From assembly GCA_030248225.1 (NCBI GenBank), contig JASANE010012190.1, positions 1-64,000 of the forward strand: a DNA stretch of 64,000 bases, written 5' to 3'. Numbering within the stretch: position 1 is the stretch's first letter; each line of letters opens with the position of its first letter. Shown here in pieces: positions 1 to 11,692 of the stretch. A program made the position numbers and the translations under genes. This stretch comes from Trileptium ribeirensis (Eukaryota > Nematoda > Enoplea > Enoplida > Thoracostomopsidae). Under the pieces are notes generated by a model that was given only the letters and a program-made list of their open reading frames with translations, was not told the DNA's origin and searched no databases.

Positions 1-1403
1 GGCTATATGTTGCAAATATGCTAATTGAAACCTGTTCCTAAATATTAAATAATTTTCAGTTAGTATTAACGTATAATGCGAGTGGCATGTCTTCTTTATA
101 TCAAATGTCATGAGGGATTAAAATGCAAAACTACGCACGGAGTAACTTAAGCTGCGCCGCTTACTCTTTTGCTCAAACAAATGTCATTCCGTTATTCACT
201 GAATACAAATTTCATTTTTGTATAAAGAACAAGAATTGGTCCGTTTCATACATTATAGTAGAATTCAAAAATGTTCTGGAACATTGCGCCCAACAGGGGC
301 CAAATTGCATTTGGCGCCAAATGGGGATTACGGTAGTACAAGTTGATACAGTGATGCATAGGTTGTTTTGCTCAACAATGTTTTTTGTACATTGTGTCCA
401 AAATAGCAATATGGGCGGGGCGCAGTCCCCCTAACCCAGACTCTTGCATTATAAATATAGTTTCCATCTCAATTTAAATTTTCCGATACAGTTTTTTATC
501 CGGCCTAGCAAAAAGAAAATATAAACCGCCAATATACGCAAAACTGTAGGTGCGGTGGATATAGGGTGAGATATTTGCCCGTCATTTTTCGCATGTTTTA
601 TTATAAAAAACTCACCGGGCAAAAATTTTGAGCACGCGGCGGACGACACGCGCTTAATCTCACCGGGATGATTGTTGATCTATTTAGTACTGAAACCGTA
701 TAAAAGTTTCAAACATTCATGGCGCCGGGCACTATTTGCCGGTAAATGTTCGATGCATTGATATACGGGACCCCAGTGCTCCATTACGCTGGGAACAATT
801 ACACACATTGTGGGCGCCGGGGCTCCAAACTTCCTCCTTGACTCTCGCCGAGGGGTGCGAAAAATTTCAGCATGTCAGAAACTTTTAGATATTCATGATC
901 CGAAGACATGTTCCGGTTTTACGCAAAATTCCCCTGGATACATAGTTGTAAAGCACACAGAAGCGTAATATTTATGTAAATAATCCCCTTCACTACATAA
1001 CAGAGGTAAGAATGGTCAGTCCGCACCCTACAATTGAGGCCATGTATTTAACCTTTGGGAAATAACAATCAGCCACCTCGCGTTGTTAAAGAGCATAAAA
1101 TCCTGCAACCGATATAATCCAAAATGGACCGAGTGTTGATGTAAGTTTTTTATTCAGATTTTGACAATGATGTGTAGATTTGAAACTATAGTGAATGGAA
1201 GTTTAAGGTTTATAAAAATATAAAAAAATAAAACTGAAATGACTACTACATTAAAATACGTAAAACAAACCAAGGTTTTAGAGTGTATCACAAAATTAGT
1301 GTCTGCCAGCGAAATACTAAAATAAATATATTTCTGAAGTAGTCACATGTAAAACATTTAATAAAAATTAAATAGACAGTCTCGGAATATCTTGTTCAAC
1401 TTC
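1..1403 (+). repeat. Left arm of the giant inverted repeat
   Basis: Pairs with 2114-3788. Contains one copy of the short GAGTAA-ended element (about 139-445). Lacks the GC-rich insertion present in the right arm. Confidence 0.85.
139..445. mobile_element. Short TIR element, GAGTAAACTTAAG family (left-arm copy)
   Basis: Left end GGAGTAACTTAAGCTGCGCC; the right end is degraded (GACTCTTGCATT). It is the mirror of 3301-3619 inside the inverted repeat, so it was there before the arms were duplicated. Confidence 0.55.
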
Positions 1404-1561
1404 ATGATAGCATCCACCTTTTATTCTTATCCTACTTTTTGAATTGAAAAACTATAATGAATAAGCTATACAATGTTTTGTGATAACGCATGACGTAGCG
1501 CATATATTACTTATGCGCTGCGTTACAGTTTCTTCAGTGTAAAATGAAATGGTCAACCATA

Positions 1562-1633
1562 GTTGATTCCGGTGGATCAGTTGACACAATTTACATAGGT
1601 TATGCAAAGACTTTTGACACAGTGTCGCACCCT
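1562..1633 (+). pseudogene. LINE reverse transcriptase scrap in the inverted-repeat loop
   Basis: Twenty-four codons read VDSGGSVDTIYIGYAKTFDT followed by VSHP, the palm motif around the first catalytic Asp of non-LTR reverse transcriptases (usual form YLDFSKAFDTVSH). Here the first Asp position reads Gly (IYIGYAK). The frame is cut at once by the MITE starting at about 1635. Confidence 0.65.
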
Positions 1634-1634
1634 A

Positions 1635-2113
1635 ATGCGGCGTTCATGTTATAATGCCCCAACGTTTGGAACCTATGTACCCACACAGTGTCGGGCGCAC
1701 TGTCGACAAAAGGGTGTTTTAGACAACCCCGTGTTTTTATAAATTTTTTCAAAAGTAGTTAGCCACAGGTATTGCCACTTCTCGACAGTGTCACACACAT
1801 CCTGTCTTCTTACAATTTTATTGACAATGTGCGTAATTATTATCTAAAAATTGATAATTAAAAAACTACGCAACCCAGTTGACTAATAAACCACATTAAC
1901 TACATAACTTACGGTTCCCGTTACAGTTAATTCGCACGAAATTGGTAGGTATGAGTGTATACGACACAATAGACAAAAATATAGTAGCTAGGAATGTGTC
2001 GTACACCCTCGAAAATTGATTTGCAGTATGAGTGTCACCCTGACTGTCTATACGGGTAGGTATTGCTGACTTATAGGAGGACAAAAGCTCCAAACAGCGG
2101 ATACATTATAACA
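1635..2113 (-). mobile_element. PIF/Harbinger-like MITE, family M1, copy 1
   Basis: Starts TGCGGCGTTCATGTTATAAT after a TAA and ends near GGATACATTATAAC. The interior shares the ACAGTGTCG and GGTGTNTTAGACA blocks of the other M1 copies. The right TIR is degraded. It interrupts the LINE scrap ending at 1633. Reversed with respect to the copies at 12.5 and 43.7 kb. Confidence 0.65.
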
Positions 2114-2699
2114 GGAAAGTTGAACAAGATATTCCGAGACTGTCTATTTAATTTTTATTAAATGTTTTACATGTGACATGTTCAGAAATATCTGTTATTT
2201 TTAGTATTTCGCTGGCAGACACTAATTTTGTGATACAGCTCTAAAACCTTGGTTTGTTTTACGTATTTTTAATGTAGTAGTCATTTCAGTTTTATTTTTA
2301 TATTTTTATAAAGCCTTAAACCATCACTATGGCTTCCAATACTGATCACACATGGTTGCGTTGGAATCTAAAATAGAAAAACTTACATCAACACTCAGCC
2401 CATTTCAAATTATATCAGTCCGTTGCAGGATTTTATGCTCTTAACAACGCGACTGGCTGATTGTATTCCAAAGGTTTGAATTTATGCATGGCCTCGATTG
2501 CTAGGTGCGGACTGACCATTCTTACCTCTGTTATGTAGTGAAGGGGATTATTTACATGATGTACGCTTCTATGTGTGCTTTACAACTATGTATCCAGGGG
2601 ATTCATGGGTCGGATACTGTCTTCGGATCATGAATATCTAAAAGTTTGCTAACATGCTGAAATTTTTTTCGCACCCTCGGCGAGCCCTGCGAGGAGAGG

Positions 2700-2925
2700 A
2701 AGTTGCGACAACTCTGGAGGGGGAGGTGGTGGGGGGCTGTAGCGTGCTGGTGGGGCGCGAGGAGTGGAAGTTGGGGTGTCTCTGGAAAGGACCTTGGGGT
2801 GGGACGCTGCGGCATATTGGGCGGATGTTGTGGCGTCTTGGGGGAGGTGGTGGCATCTGTAGGAAGGGTGTTCGGCGCCTCGGAATTCCCCCACCGTGAA
2901 ATCCTGGATCCGCTACTGTCAACGT
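2700..2925. mobile_element. GC-rich, G-run insertion in one arm
   Basis: This block has no counterpart in the left arm. The plus strand is full of G runs (GGGGGAGGTGGTGGGGGG and others) and the block ends CCACCGTGAAATCCTGGATC, CGCTACTG. Frames open across it on both strands only because stop codons are rare in GC-rich DNA. It is probably a short insertion; no target-site duplication is obvious. Confidence 0.5.
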
Positions 2926-3300
2926 CAATCAAGTTTTATATTGTAATTGTTCACGTAATGCGACACTGGTATCATATCAATGCATCAAACATTTACCGCA
3001 AATAATACCAGCACCATGAATGTTTGAAAACTTTTTATACCAGGTGCAACAAGTACTAAATGATCAACAATCATCCAGTGAGTCTAGCATGTCATCCACA
3101 GCATGCTAAAATTTTGCCCAGTAATTACTGTTATCATAAAACATGCGAAAGATGACGGACACCAACAAACAATTGTCACCCTATATACCACACCTACAGT
3201 ACAACTATATTCGCGGTTAAATATTATTTATTCCGTCCAATAAACATAAACTGTATGCACGGAAAAGTTAAATTAAGATGAAACTACTGTTATAATGCAA

Positions 3301-3619
3301 GAGTAAACTTAAGATGCGCCCCCACATATCCTCTTTGGACACAATGTACAAAACGTTGTTAGAAAACAAAACAGGCATATCAGTAGCTGTATCCAATTTC
3401 GACATTTTTCTGTTCCATAACGCCATTAGCGAATGCAATTTGGCCCCTGTGCTTTAACACCAATGTGTTCAGGAACATTTTCAAATTATAATGTATGAAA
3501 TATGAAACGGACCAAATTCTGTTCTTTTATACAAAAATGAAATTTGTATTCAGTGAATGACGGAATGGCATTTGCTTTTGACAAAAGAGGATAGTAAGCG
3601 GCGCAGCTTAAGTTTACTC
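3301..3619. mobile_element. Short TIR element, GAGTAAACTTAAG family (right-arm copy)
   Basis: 319 bp with termini GAGTAAACTTAAGATGCGCC and the inverse GGCGCAGCTTAAGTTTACTC. A mirrored, more decayed copy lies in the left arm. Related single ends at about 36351 and 41553 are each followed by stretches rich in GTTCGCGAAC. Confidence 0.65.
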
Positions 3620-4089
3620 ATGCATAAGTACACCATTTAATCCCTCATGATCTGCTAACATTTGATATAAAGAAGACATGCCACTCATAATTTATAAAAT
3701 GTTCATACAGATTTGACTGAAAAAATTATTTATATTAATCTAATATTTAAGAACAGGTTTCAAATTGGCATCGTTGCAACATATAGCCCACTTGAGATGA
3801 CACGCAGCGTACAAACTTGATTCAATCCGATCTGTCAACTATTACATACGTACACAGCAAAACTAGGTCTGTCTTTAAAACAGAAAAAAAAACACTTGTT
3901 GTTCAACATCATGCTTCTAAAAGCGGCAGATTAAGTTATATAGGATTTTGGTCATTCCATTTTCTCATATTTTAGTAGTTTTAAAACAAAAACACTTAAA
4001 ATCTTATTCTAAATAAGTCGACTCATAGCTTAATTCAACATTTTATAGCATTTTAACATAGCATGTGGTTTTCACCCACTTATCTCGCA

Positions 4090-4350
4090 AGAAATGGCGG
4101 AACCGGCTAAAATAAACAGTGCAAATGGTCTGATCCACCTAACCCATATATCTCTATGGTCGCTTGAGGCCGCAAACCTATCGAACTCGGTCCCCATGGG
4201 GAGGCCAAGACGCGTGGAAAATTTTAAAACTATAAAACATTTAAAGCAAAATTGAGCAAAACACGGGCAATATTTGAGGCCAGGCAAAATTTTTGGTTAC
4301 CCCTTGGCCTAGTATTCAGCCCTCCGCTAAAACTATGCACCACTATAGTG
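4090..4350. repeat. Low-complexity AAAATTGAGC family L1, copy 1
   Basis: A GC-rich lead (CGAACTCGGTCCCCATGGGG) is followed by AAAGCAAAATTGAGCAAAAC and GGCAAAATTTTTGG. Same design as 5.9, 50.5 and 63.0 kb. Confidence 0.4.
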
Positions 4351-5839
4351 ACGAGCAACGAAGTTAACATATTGTGGACGATAACAGCAATTATTCGTAC
4401 ATATTTTGGCTTAAAATTGCTATTGTTTATCGCTGGTCGTGCCGAAAAACTCATGTATTTACTAATACGTGCTTAACAAATAGAATGCGAAATGGAGATA
4501 TATGTAAATTCTTCGCTGAGGTATGCCCGTTGTTATATGCCGCTGCATTAGTGTCGTAACCATTAATTAACAGAGGAATATGATTTGTTGTAAAAAACTT
4601 TTTATTCAACTATGAAATTGAAGAAAAACTATTTTAGAGCTTTTATAAATCAGGACATCTTTTTGTATGCGCAAAATTTATAGGTCCAAGCGGTGCACAC
4701 TAAAGTTACTAGTGTAAATGTTAAGTTCATAATTATACAACCGGCGTAGGATCAAAGACGTATTTTCTGAATCATCTCCTCGCGAGCAATTTACAATGTC
4801 TTTTGCATTTTCTGACATCATATATGGGTTTCTATTCCTATTTTTTGTAAAGTTTGAAACATAATATATCGCTTCTTTTAGCAAAACTTCAAAGTTTTTC
4901 GTGTATATTAAATCTAAAGAAATGTTTAAAGATTAGTATAAAACATGTGTAGCGGACTGCGTTTGCAGAAATATGGTTTAGATTAACTTGAAAACTTCAT
5001 TATAAAGATATTTTTATTATATCCACCTTTGCTTTACTCCAAAGGTCGTTTGTCTTCGTTGATAAACTTATCCTGGTTTTGTCGTAACATAGATAATTTT
5101 GTTATCCTATCACCGCTTTAATAGGGTAATCGTTAATTGGATTTGTAAGATTTAATAGGGTAATTGGATAATTGTTGCAAGATACAAAATTGTTTTATAA
5201 CAGCAATAATGCGATAATTAACTGGCTAATCTTTGAATTTATTACCACCGAGTACGTTAAAATGGCTCTGTTGTTTCCCCGGATTGCGAGCAGGTATTAA
5301 TTGCGGACGCGAGCTGTTGCAGTGAGCAATTTTGAAGTCGTCGACTGTTTACTTAGAGAAGAGTACATATTTATTTAATAAAAAATTGGCGCAACGAATA
5401 CAGTACCGTAGTACCCAGAAAAGCATCAGTACCGTTTATAAGACAATAATGGATTCAAAATTGAACTGGAACATGCACATTTTTTCTGTTACCAATCGCT
5501 AGAAATTGTAAATATGTTCCTACAGGAGCACAGTACGTCACTCAAAATTGCGACCGGGGGATACCGGAAAATGAGGGAGGCCAGCTTATTGCGGTCCCTT
5601 TTTTCGTAAAGTGGGGGTGGGGTGGCCTGAGTGAAATCCCTTCCTTCCCCCGTGTTGCGCCCCTGTACCTATATAGTAAAACCATATCATATGTAAATGC
5701 TCAAACAACCGCTCTGCATACTTTCAGATTTTACAGGTTATGACAACATTTTAAGTAACACTGGTCAACAGCAATACAGCTGATTTAGAATTTGAAGAAG
5801 CATGGCATTGGTCAATTTGGAATACCTCAGTTTTAATCA

Positions 5840-6100
5840 TACATGATGATAGGAGGGGGAGGAGGTATCAGTCTGAGGCGCCAAACCTCACTTAGCATGT
5901 GGTCTAACTATCCTTTTGAAGTCGGCGGCATCACCCCCTTCGCAGGCGCCAAACGTTCGGAAAAATTTGCAAAAATGAAAAAATTATCGAAAAGAAACAT
6001 AATTTGGCAAAAATTAGGGATCATTTTAGCAAAAATGGATATAAAATAGGAAAAATGGAGAAAATTGAGCAAAATTGAGGGGAATTATGAACTTATAACA
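5840..6100. repeat. Low-complexity AAAATTGAGC family L1, copy 2
   Basis: The GC-rich lead GTCGGCGGCATCACCCCCTT comes before a run of AAAAATTTGCAAAAATG, GGCAAAAATTAGGG and GAGCAAAATTGAGG words about every 12-20 bp. The 68-residue frame over it is a by-product. Confidence 0.45.
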
Positions 6101-9100
6101 ATTTGATACTCCATACCTACGGCAAACTAACCTCCGCGGTACCGGCTTCCCGATCACGCTGAGAAATCAAACCTTGACCATGTATGGTTTTATAACTTAA
6201 TGGTATTATTTTCTCAATTTTTATAATAGAGCAAACTTTATAAGATAGCAGTACCGCGTTGGTTTATGGCAGAGTGACAATCCAGCAATGATGAAAATAC
6301 CAACATTATCATTGAATTCTGAAGAAAAAATGTTTTTTTCTGAACCCTCATTTTGCTTGCAGAAATATTTGAAATGAAATTGTTGCCAATTTCTTAAATC
6401 GAAACAATTCTAAATTTGCTATAATATTGCAAAGATCAACTGTTTTACCCGCTATATTAGGGATGTTAAATTAAAATTTACTGTTTTAATAGACTTGAAT
6501 ATGAGAACGCATGTAAGCTTTTACTTTACGTTATTGTTATCAAATGTTTTGCTTCGTAAAAATCGTTTGTTTATAAAGTTAATGTTGGCGCAGAAAACTT
6601 TTTTCATAAAAAGGTAAGTCGGCTGGCCGCAATGTATTTGAGATATCTAAGTACTGCTACAAAAATCTACGTGAATTACATCTGTGATAGTGCTGCGAAG
6701 TCGAAGATTTCTTTAATCTTATCTGACAATACTGCCATGCGAATATAATATTCCGCTGAATACATGAGAATTTACAAATCAGTAGGCAAAATCAAAGAAA
6801 ACGTGACAGTGTTGTTCGTTGTAACAGAATGATTTGACACACTGATTATAGTTATTTTTAAAGAAATTAGTTTACGCAATTCATAAATCGTAAACAGTTT
6901 AATAAAAATTTAAACAAATAAATTGGAACATTTAGAATTTATATCTAATAAACAGGCCATAATGAGATACGACAATTTATATTTGTAGTAAAAAAGTGCA
7001 CACATTTATATATAAAGCTGTGTTTCCGTACGATATTTAGTTTTTAATGAATGCTTTTGACAATTTATTTCAAAATATATTTGGTATTTGGTGATCCTAA
7101 CAGCCGCGGATATACACTGTGTAAATTGGAACATTGAAAATACTTCTAGACAAGTTATATGATATCCGATAGTATAACTTGTAGTGAAAAGTGTACTCAT
7201 TTTTACATGACCTAATACTGTCCAATGTTTAGTTTTAACAACTTCTAACAATTTCTATTCAAGCGATACTACGTTGCTATCTTATAAGACGCTAATGTAT
7301 ATAGTTGCACGTTGGTTTTGGACAATTATTGCAACAATTTTATTGCGACAATGAGTTGAAGAATCGTATGATATTTAGCGCGAATCGGGAATACTTTAAC
7401 ACATTTCTATAGGAACTTTTTCATATTTACATTTCGCTATATTAATATATCATCTGATGATCCATGAAAGCAGTAAAACGCTTTTGTTTATTATATTATC
7501 CTAAGGTAAATGTGCATTGCTTAATTTCATTTCTGTCAAAAGCAGTAATCCTTAATAAAAATAATTGCTTCGAATAAACATTGTTAACATAAATCTCTAG
7601 CATGACGTAGCCACACCACTCCCTAAGTCGATGCCTTATCACATATTTAAACCTATAGCGAGAATATTTATCGTATATCGTCTGTTCAAGGAAATAGCAT
7701 AGTGTATATTATCAATTCGAAAACAACACTATGTTGTGTTGTGGCTAAAGCAACAATATAGTTGACCACGACAACCCCATATCAATAAGCACAAAGGTAA
7801 GTTTTTTTGCCACCGGTCGTCAGGACGGCAGTGACACACAGTCATTTCAACGACATTTTGAAATTATTTGCCGATGTATTGTAATACATCGATTAGCTAG
7901 ATAGCACTGTATAATCTAAGCGCAGATTTTTTTAGAAATTATCTAGTTAATAATGAGATTTGTTTTGTTATAATTATCGATCTATTAATTTGGTTGCCAG
8001 ATGTGTTAATAGTAGATGACGTAGAGAAGTGGAAGCAGGTCGTGTAAAGACATTGATGTAAGGCTGGTTGTCGGTCTTCATTGGAGGGCTGGGGCAAGAT
8101 TAAATAAAACACATCGGGCGCTTAGTTGCCATATGTAGTACGGTTTACTCCCTAAGGATGATATAAATTAGAAATTTTTTTTGCAGATTGAAAAATATTC
8201 AGGAAAATCAGAGTAAAATTCGTAAGCTGCGTTTATTTTCTGACGGATGAGAGAGGATCAGAACAAAGGAAGTTCTCTCCGGCTCGATCTCAGCGGGCAC
8301 CTGTCCCCCTATTCCCTTTCCCAGGTCTCTGGTAGGGCGCCTGAGTGTAATTTGTTGCGGAACTCAAATATCTACCCACGGTAAACCGCTCCCTTCAGCT
8401 GAGACCAGCAAGAAGTAGAAGTATGAAATAATTCTTGATATATTGTATGCCAAACAGCTATTATCAATAAGTAGATGTTGCACGAAATATACAGGCGTAG
8501 TGAGCATCGTTTTTGGTATTAAGTGCACATGGAAAGAATACAAATGATTATGTGTTATTTATTTCAACTTTTCTGGACGTGGAAATCACAAGCCTGAAAG
8601 AGCGGGCCGACCGCTTGTTTTATAGGTATCTATGAAACGTTTAAATTAGCGAGCATACTAGTACATAGCAAATTAAGCTGATCAAAAAAGCGATTTCTTT
8701 TCAAAGATCTGTGTCAAGATGTGTGTACCTAACAATTCGTATCTTACTAGAACCAGCAAGCGGTATTCGAATAGTACAATATATAAAAAGCGAAATTGCC
8801 AAGAAATAAAAAAACATGTTACAAGCTTTTTCTGGTAAATGTAGGGTTTGTGTTATAAATCTCGGCATGTGACGATTCACTACTGACTAGTTCATGAAAA
8901 AAATTAAATTTGTTTGTTTGGACAGGCTTTAAGCGTTGATTACCATATCGGTCAACCTATTGCTTAATAAATTGAAGTACCAACAGAAATAATTACTTTA
9001 ATTAGTTACATTGCGTAGCAAAGTATATAATACTGCAATATGAAATCAAAGTTGGGAGAAGAAACGAAGTTTTACATACGTTTCGTACCCCGTACACAAG

Positions 9101-9545
9101 CTACCGGATTATAATGGAACTGTTGCTTCAATACTTAAAAATTCCTGGCACTCTTAAATCACAACAACACAAACACTACACAACTAACATATTATGTTTA
9201 GTGATGAACGATAGTGGGAATGATCTTAAGACGATGCCGAAAACAACGTATGAAGAATATCATGTTCCGTTATTTTATTACATTAAATAATGTTCTGAAA
9301 TAACATCGTCTTAAAATACGTACATAGACGTCAAATCATTTGTACATGTCGTCTAAGTTACTGTAATTGCCTTCTTAATATTTGTCCAATATAAAATGAG
9401 GACTTTAAATTAAAATGCTTTATTGATTCAAGCAGAAGCCGAAAGAAAGACCCTGGATAAAACCTGTGTAATATATAAATCGTCTGTAGTTTTGTAGCAT
9501 CTCACTACCCTAGCATATATAGCGTAGCTGAACACGCTGTGATCG

Positions 9546-9616
9546 GGGCCTGTGGTGTAATGGTAGCGCGATAGTCTTGCAAGCTACATATCCGGATTCG
9601 AATCCTGGCTGGTCCA
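9546..9616 (+). tRNA. tRNA-Ala(TGC)-like gene
   Basis: The 71-nt cloverleaf has acceptor GGGCCTG/CTGGTCC plus discriminator A, D arm GTGT/GCGC, anticodon loop CTTGCAA (anticodon TGC), a four-base variable region and T loop TTCGAAT. The G3-T70 pair, the alanine identity element, is present. Internal promoter boxes are good (TGGTGTAATGG and GATTCGAATCC). Three mismatches (T6-T67, A27-C43, A53-C61) and the absence of a nearby T-run terminator suggest a decaying copy or SINE head rather than a clearly active gene. Confidence 0.5.
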
Positions 9617-10219
9617 ATGAAATATCGCTCGTGTATCTTTACAATTTCTCAACACAGTTAGATCACAGCAGTTTTAAATATATTGCTGACAGGTTAAGAA
9701 AGTTGTATTGTGTGCAGCGCATATGTTTTGTTCCTAGCTCTATTGATATTATGCTTATTATGAAATATTTGTACTTTATAATCTGATACTTATTCGAAAA
9801 AAAATTTTCAATAAGATTGTTAAGGAAACATCATGATAATGTAGAATATTACTTATGGCATAAAATCAACTGCTATTTGCACTTTCTGTGAATGGAATGT
9901 TGAAATTTTAAAAAATTAATGAATTGGACCCGTCAACATAACTCAGTTTATATCGCGCTGTGTTCATACGTTTATATACTTTCGGTGATCTTGCTGTCGA
10001 AACATATACAACTCCTGTTTTAATTAATTATCAAATCATTTTTTGATTCACTTCAGCGCTTTTCATGTTTATTGGAGGACAACGTTAATGTATCGCTGTA
10101 ACTGTTTTATTAATATAGAAGTATCAAAAACAATGTTGGAATCGTGTCTTGTAATTCATGTTTCAAATAAATACAGTTTATATATTTTAAATTAAAATGG
10201 TTTATCGAATATCGATTTG

Positions 10220-10630
10220 ACATAACGGAACCTCCGTCGTTTCATATATTCCCAACTATCGTTGGGCGTTTAGTGTACTAAATTCTAGAAAAATACGCAA
10301 TTTTTGTTGCAAATCCAATCCACAGCGATATAGAAAGGATGCAGATAGAAAGGGCCTTTTATGCTATTTTGCCGCAAAAAATATAGTCACCTAGTTGTGC
10401 CTTTTACTACTTTCGGCTATGTCTAAACTGAAGTCTGCGACACCGACGGTCGAAACGAGTTTCATCCCGTTTCTGCATTATAATCTTGTGGCGACTAGTA
10501 TAATGGCGGCTTATTACATAACTAGGCCTCAGGATTATGTTTCTGATTTTGCTTGATGTTTTTCTTTTTGTTTCTCTTTTTTTCAAGTATCGTTAAAGTC
10601 CAACAATGTTTACGGTAGCTGAGATTTCTA
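10220..10630 (+). mobile_element. Dispersed repeat family D1, copy 1 (5' half)
   Basis: Shares AAATACGCAATTTTTGT, GTTGTGCCTTTTACTACTTT, CGAAACGAGTTTC and TTTACGGTAG with copy 2. The GC-rich 3' half is missing. Confidence 0.6.
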
Positions 10631-10940
10631 ATATATATATGGCAACAGTCTTAATATTTAATCTTTGTCACACTGTGTTGTATAAGATAGCTATGCTAAA
10701 GAATTAAGGTCAAAATATATGTTAGGAAGGTTTTTCCGCATTACCTTGGAGACAAAAAGTACAACTGGTAAGGTTATATTTCGACCTCAGAAGTTATGTT
10801 CAACCAGTCCTCAGACCTGTGGCGCAAGATCAGAAGAAAATTCATCAGGATATTTTGAAGATATGAAAGCCCCTAGAACAAGAAAGCAGACAAAAGTTAC
10901 AGCACATAGCGCTTCAAAAACACTTTAAAAAGGCTTTAAA

Positions 10941-11526
10941 AAGGCTTTAAGAAAAGTCCACAGGTCTTAAAAGAGGGCTTCATGGAGATCATATTTTTTA
11001 TAACAAAAGTGTTAGCATGTCGGTGGAAGATAATTTTTAATATACGTTGCCTGTATTATTAAACTATATTTCTAATCTTGAAGTTGTACCCACAAAAATT
11101 TCCTATTTCAATGCTATTTGATGTGAGATGCACACCTTAAGGCTTCAAGAAAAATCCACAGGTCTCAAAAGAGGGCTTCATGGAGATCATATTTTTTATA
11201 ACAAAAGTGTTAGCATGTCGGCGGAAGATAATTTTTAATATACGTTGCCTATATTATTAAACTATATTTCTAATCTTGAAGATGTACCCACAAAAATTTC
11301 CTATTTCAATATTATTTGATGTGAGATTCACACCATAAGCCTTTAAGAAAAATCCACAGGTCTTAAAAGAGGGCTTCATGGAGATCATATTTTTTATAAC
11401 AAAAGTGTTAGCATGTCGGTGGAAGATAATTTTTAATATACGTTGCCTGTATTATTAAACTATATTTCTAATCTTGAAGATGTACCCACAAAAATTTCCT
11501 ATTTCAATGCTATTTGATGTGGGATG
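10941..11526 (+). repeat. Three-unit tandem array, about 198 bp per unit
   Basis: Units begin near 10941, 11140 and 11339 with CTTTAAGAAAARTCCACAGG and run through GTTAGCATGTCGG, ACGTTGCCTRTATTATTAAA and CCCACAAAAATTTCCTATTT. They differ at only a few positions. Confidence 0.9.
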
Positions 11527-11540
11527 TCATATTGCAATAT

Positions 11541-11692
11541 CCTTGATTGAAGCCGAAAATGTCTGCACTCGAAAAAATTCTATTCTATCAAAAACTACTG
11601 TAGTAGACCCCGCTGCTCCCATTGCGAACATAAAAGTTTTGAGGAAACACATGCGTATTTATATTTACCCTAAAAAGACAAGTTTAGCATAA
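11541..11692 (+). CDS. Candidate last exon with nearby poly(A) signal
   Basis: An open frame ends ENVCTRKNSILSKTTVVDP to IYPKKTSLA, stop TAA at 11690-11692, with AATAAA at 11711. The frame at 10719-10928 (KAPRTRKQTKVTAHSASKTL) could be an upstream exon with the 198-bp array as intron, but I see no clean splice pair. No family recognised. Confidence 0.25.

Larger units (their letters stand above)
1..3788. mobile_element. Giant inverted-repeat (foldback-like) element
   Basis: Bases 1-1403 reappear in reverse complement at 2114-3788. Anchors along both arms include the outer GGCTATATGTTGCAA, the CTCATGA/TCATGAG region near 110 and 3650, TAAGAATGGTCAGTCCGCAC (about 1007 and 2510) and CAGTCTCGGAATATCTTGTT (about 1379 and 2122). 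The arms have diverged by point changes and indels. The repeat meets the left edge of the window, so the left arm may extend beyond it. The loop (1404-2113) holds a LINE scrap and a MITE. There is no transposase frame. Confidence 0.85.
2114..3788 (-). repeat. Right arm of the giant inverted repeat
   Basis: Reverse complement of 1-1403, about 280 bp longer, mostly because of the GC-rich block at about 2700-2925. Confidence 0.85.
3789..9545. other. AT-rich intergenic DNA
   Basis: Apart from the two low-complexity copies (4.1 and 5.9 kb) I see no exon, RNA or clear repeat. GC-richer patches at 5540-5670 and 8260-8400 are probably repeat remnants. A near-perfect palindrome, CGATGTATTGTAATACATCG, lies at about 7872-7891. 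Confidence 0.4.

Noticed and set aside
2603..3005. Five overlapping frames of 80-109 residues in the GC-rich block
   Set aside because: Frames open in several registers on both strands because the block is GC-rich and stop-poor. Composition is Pro/Gly/Arg-biased with no domain, and the block is a repeat insertion.
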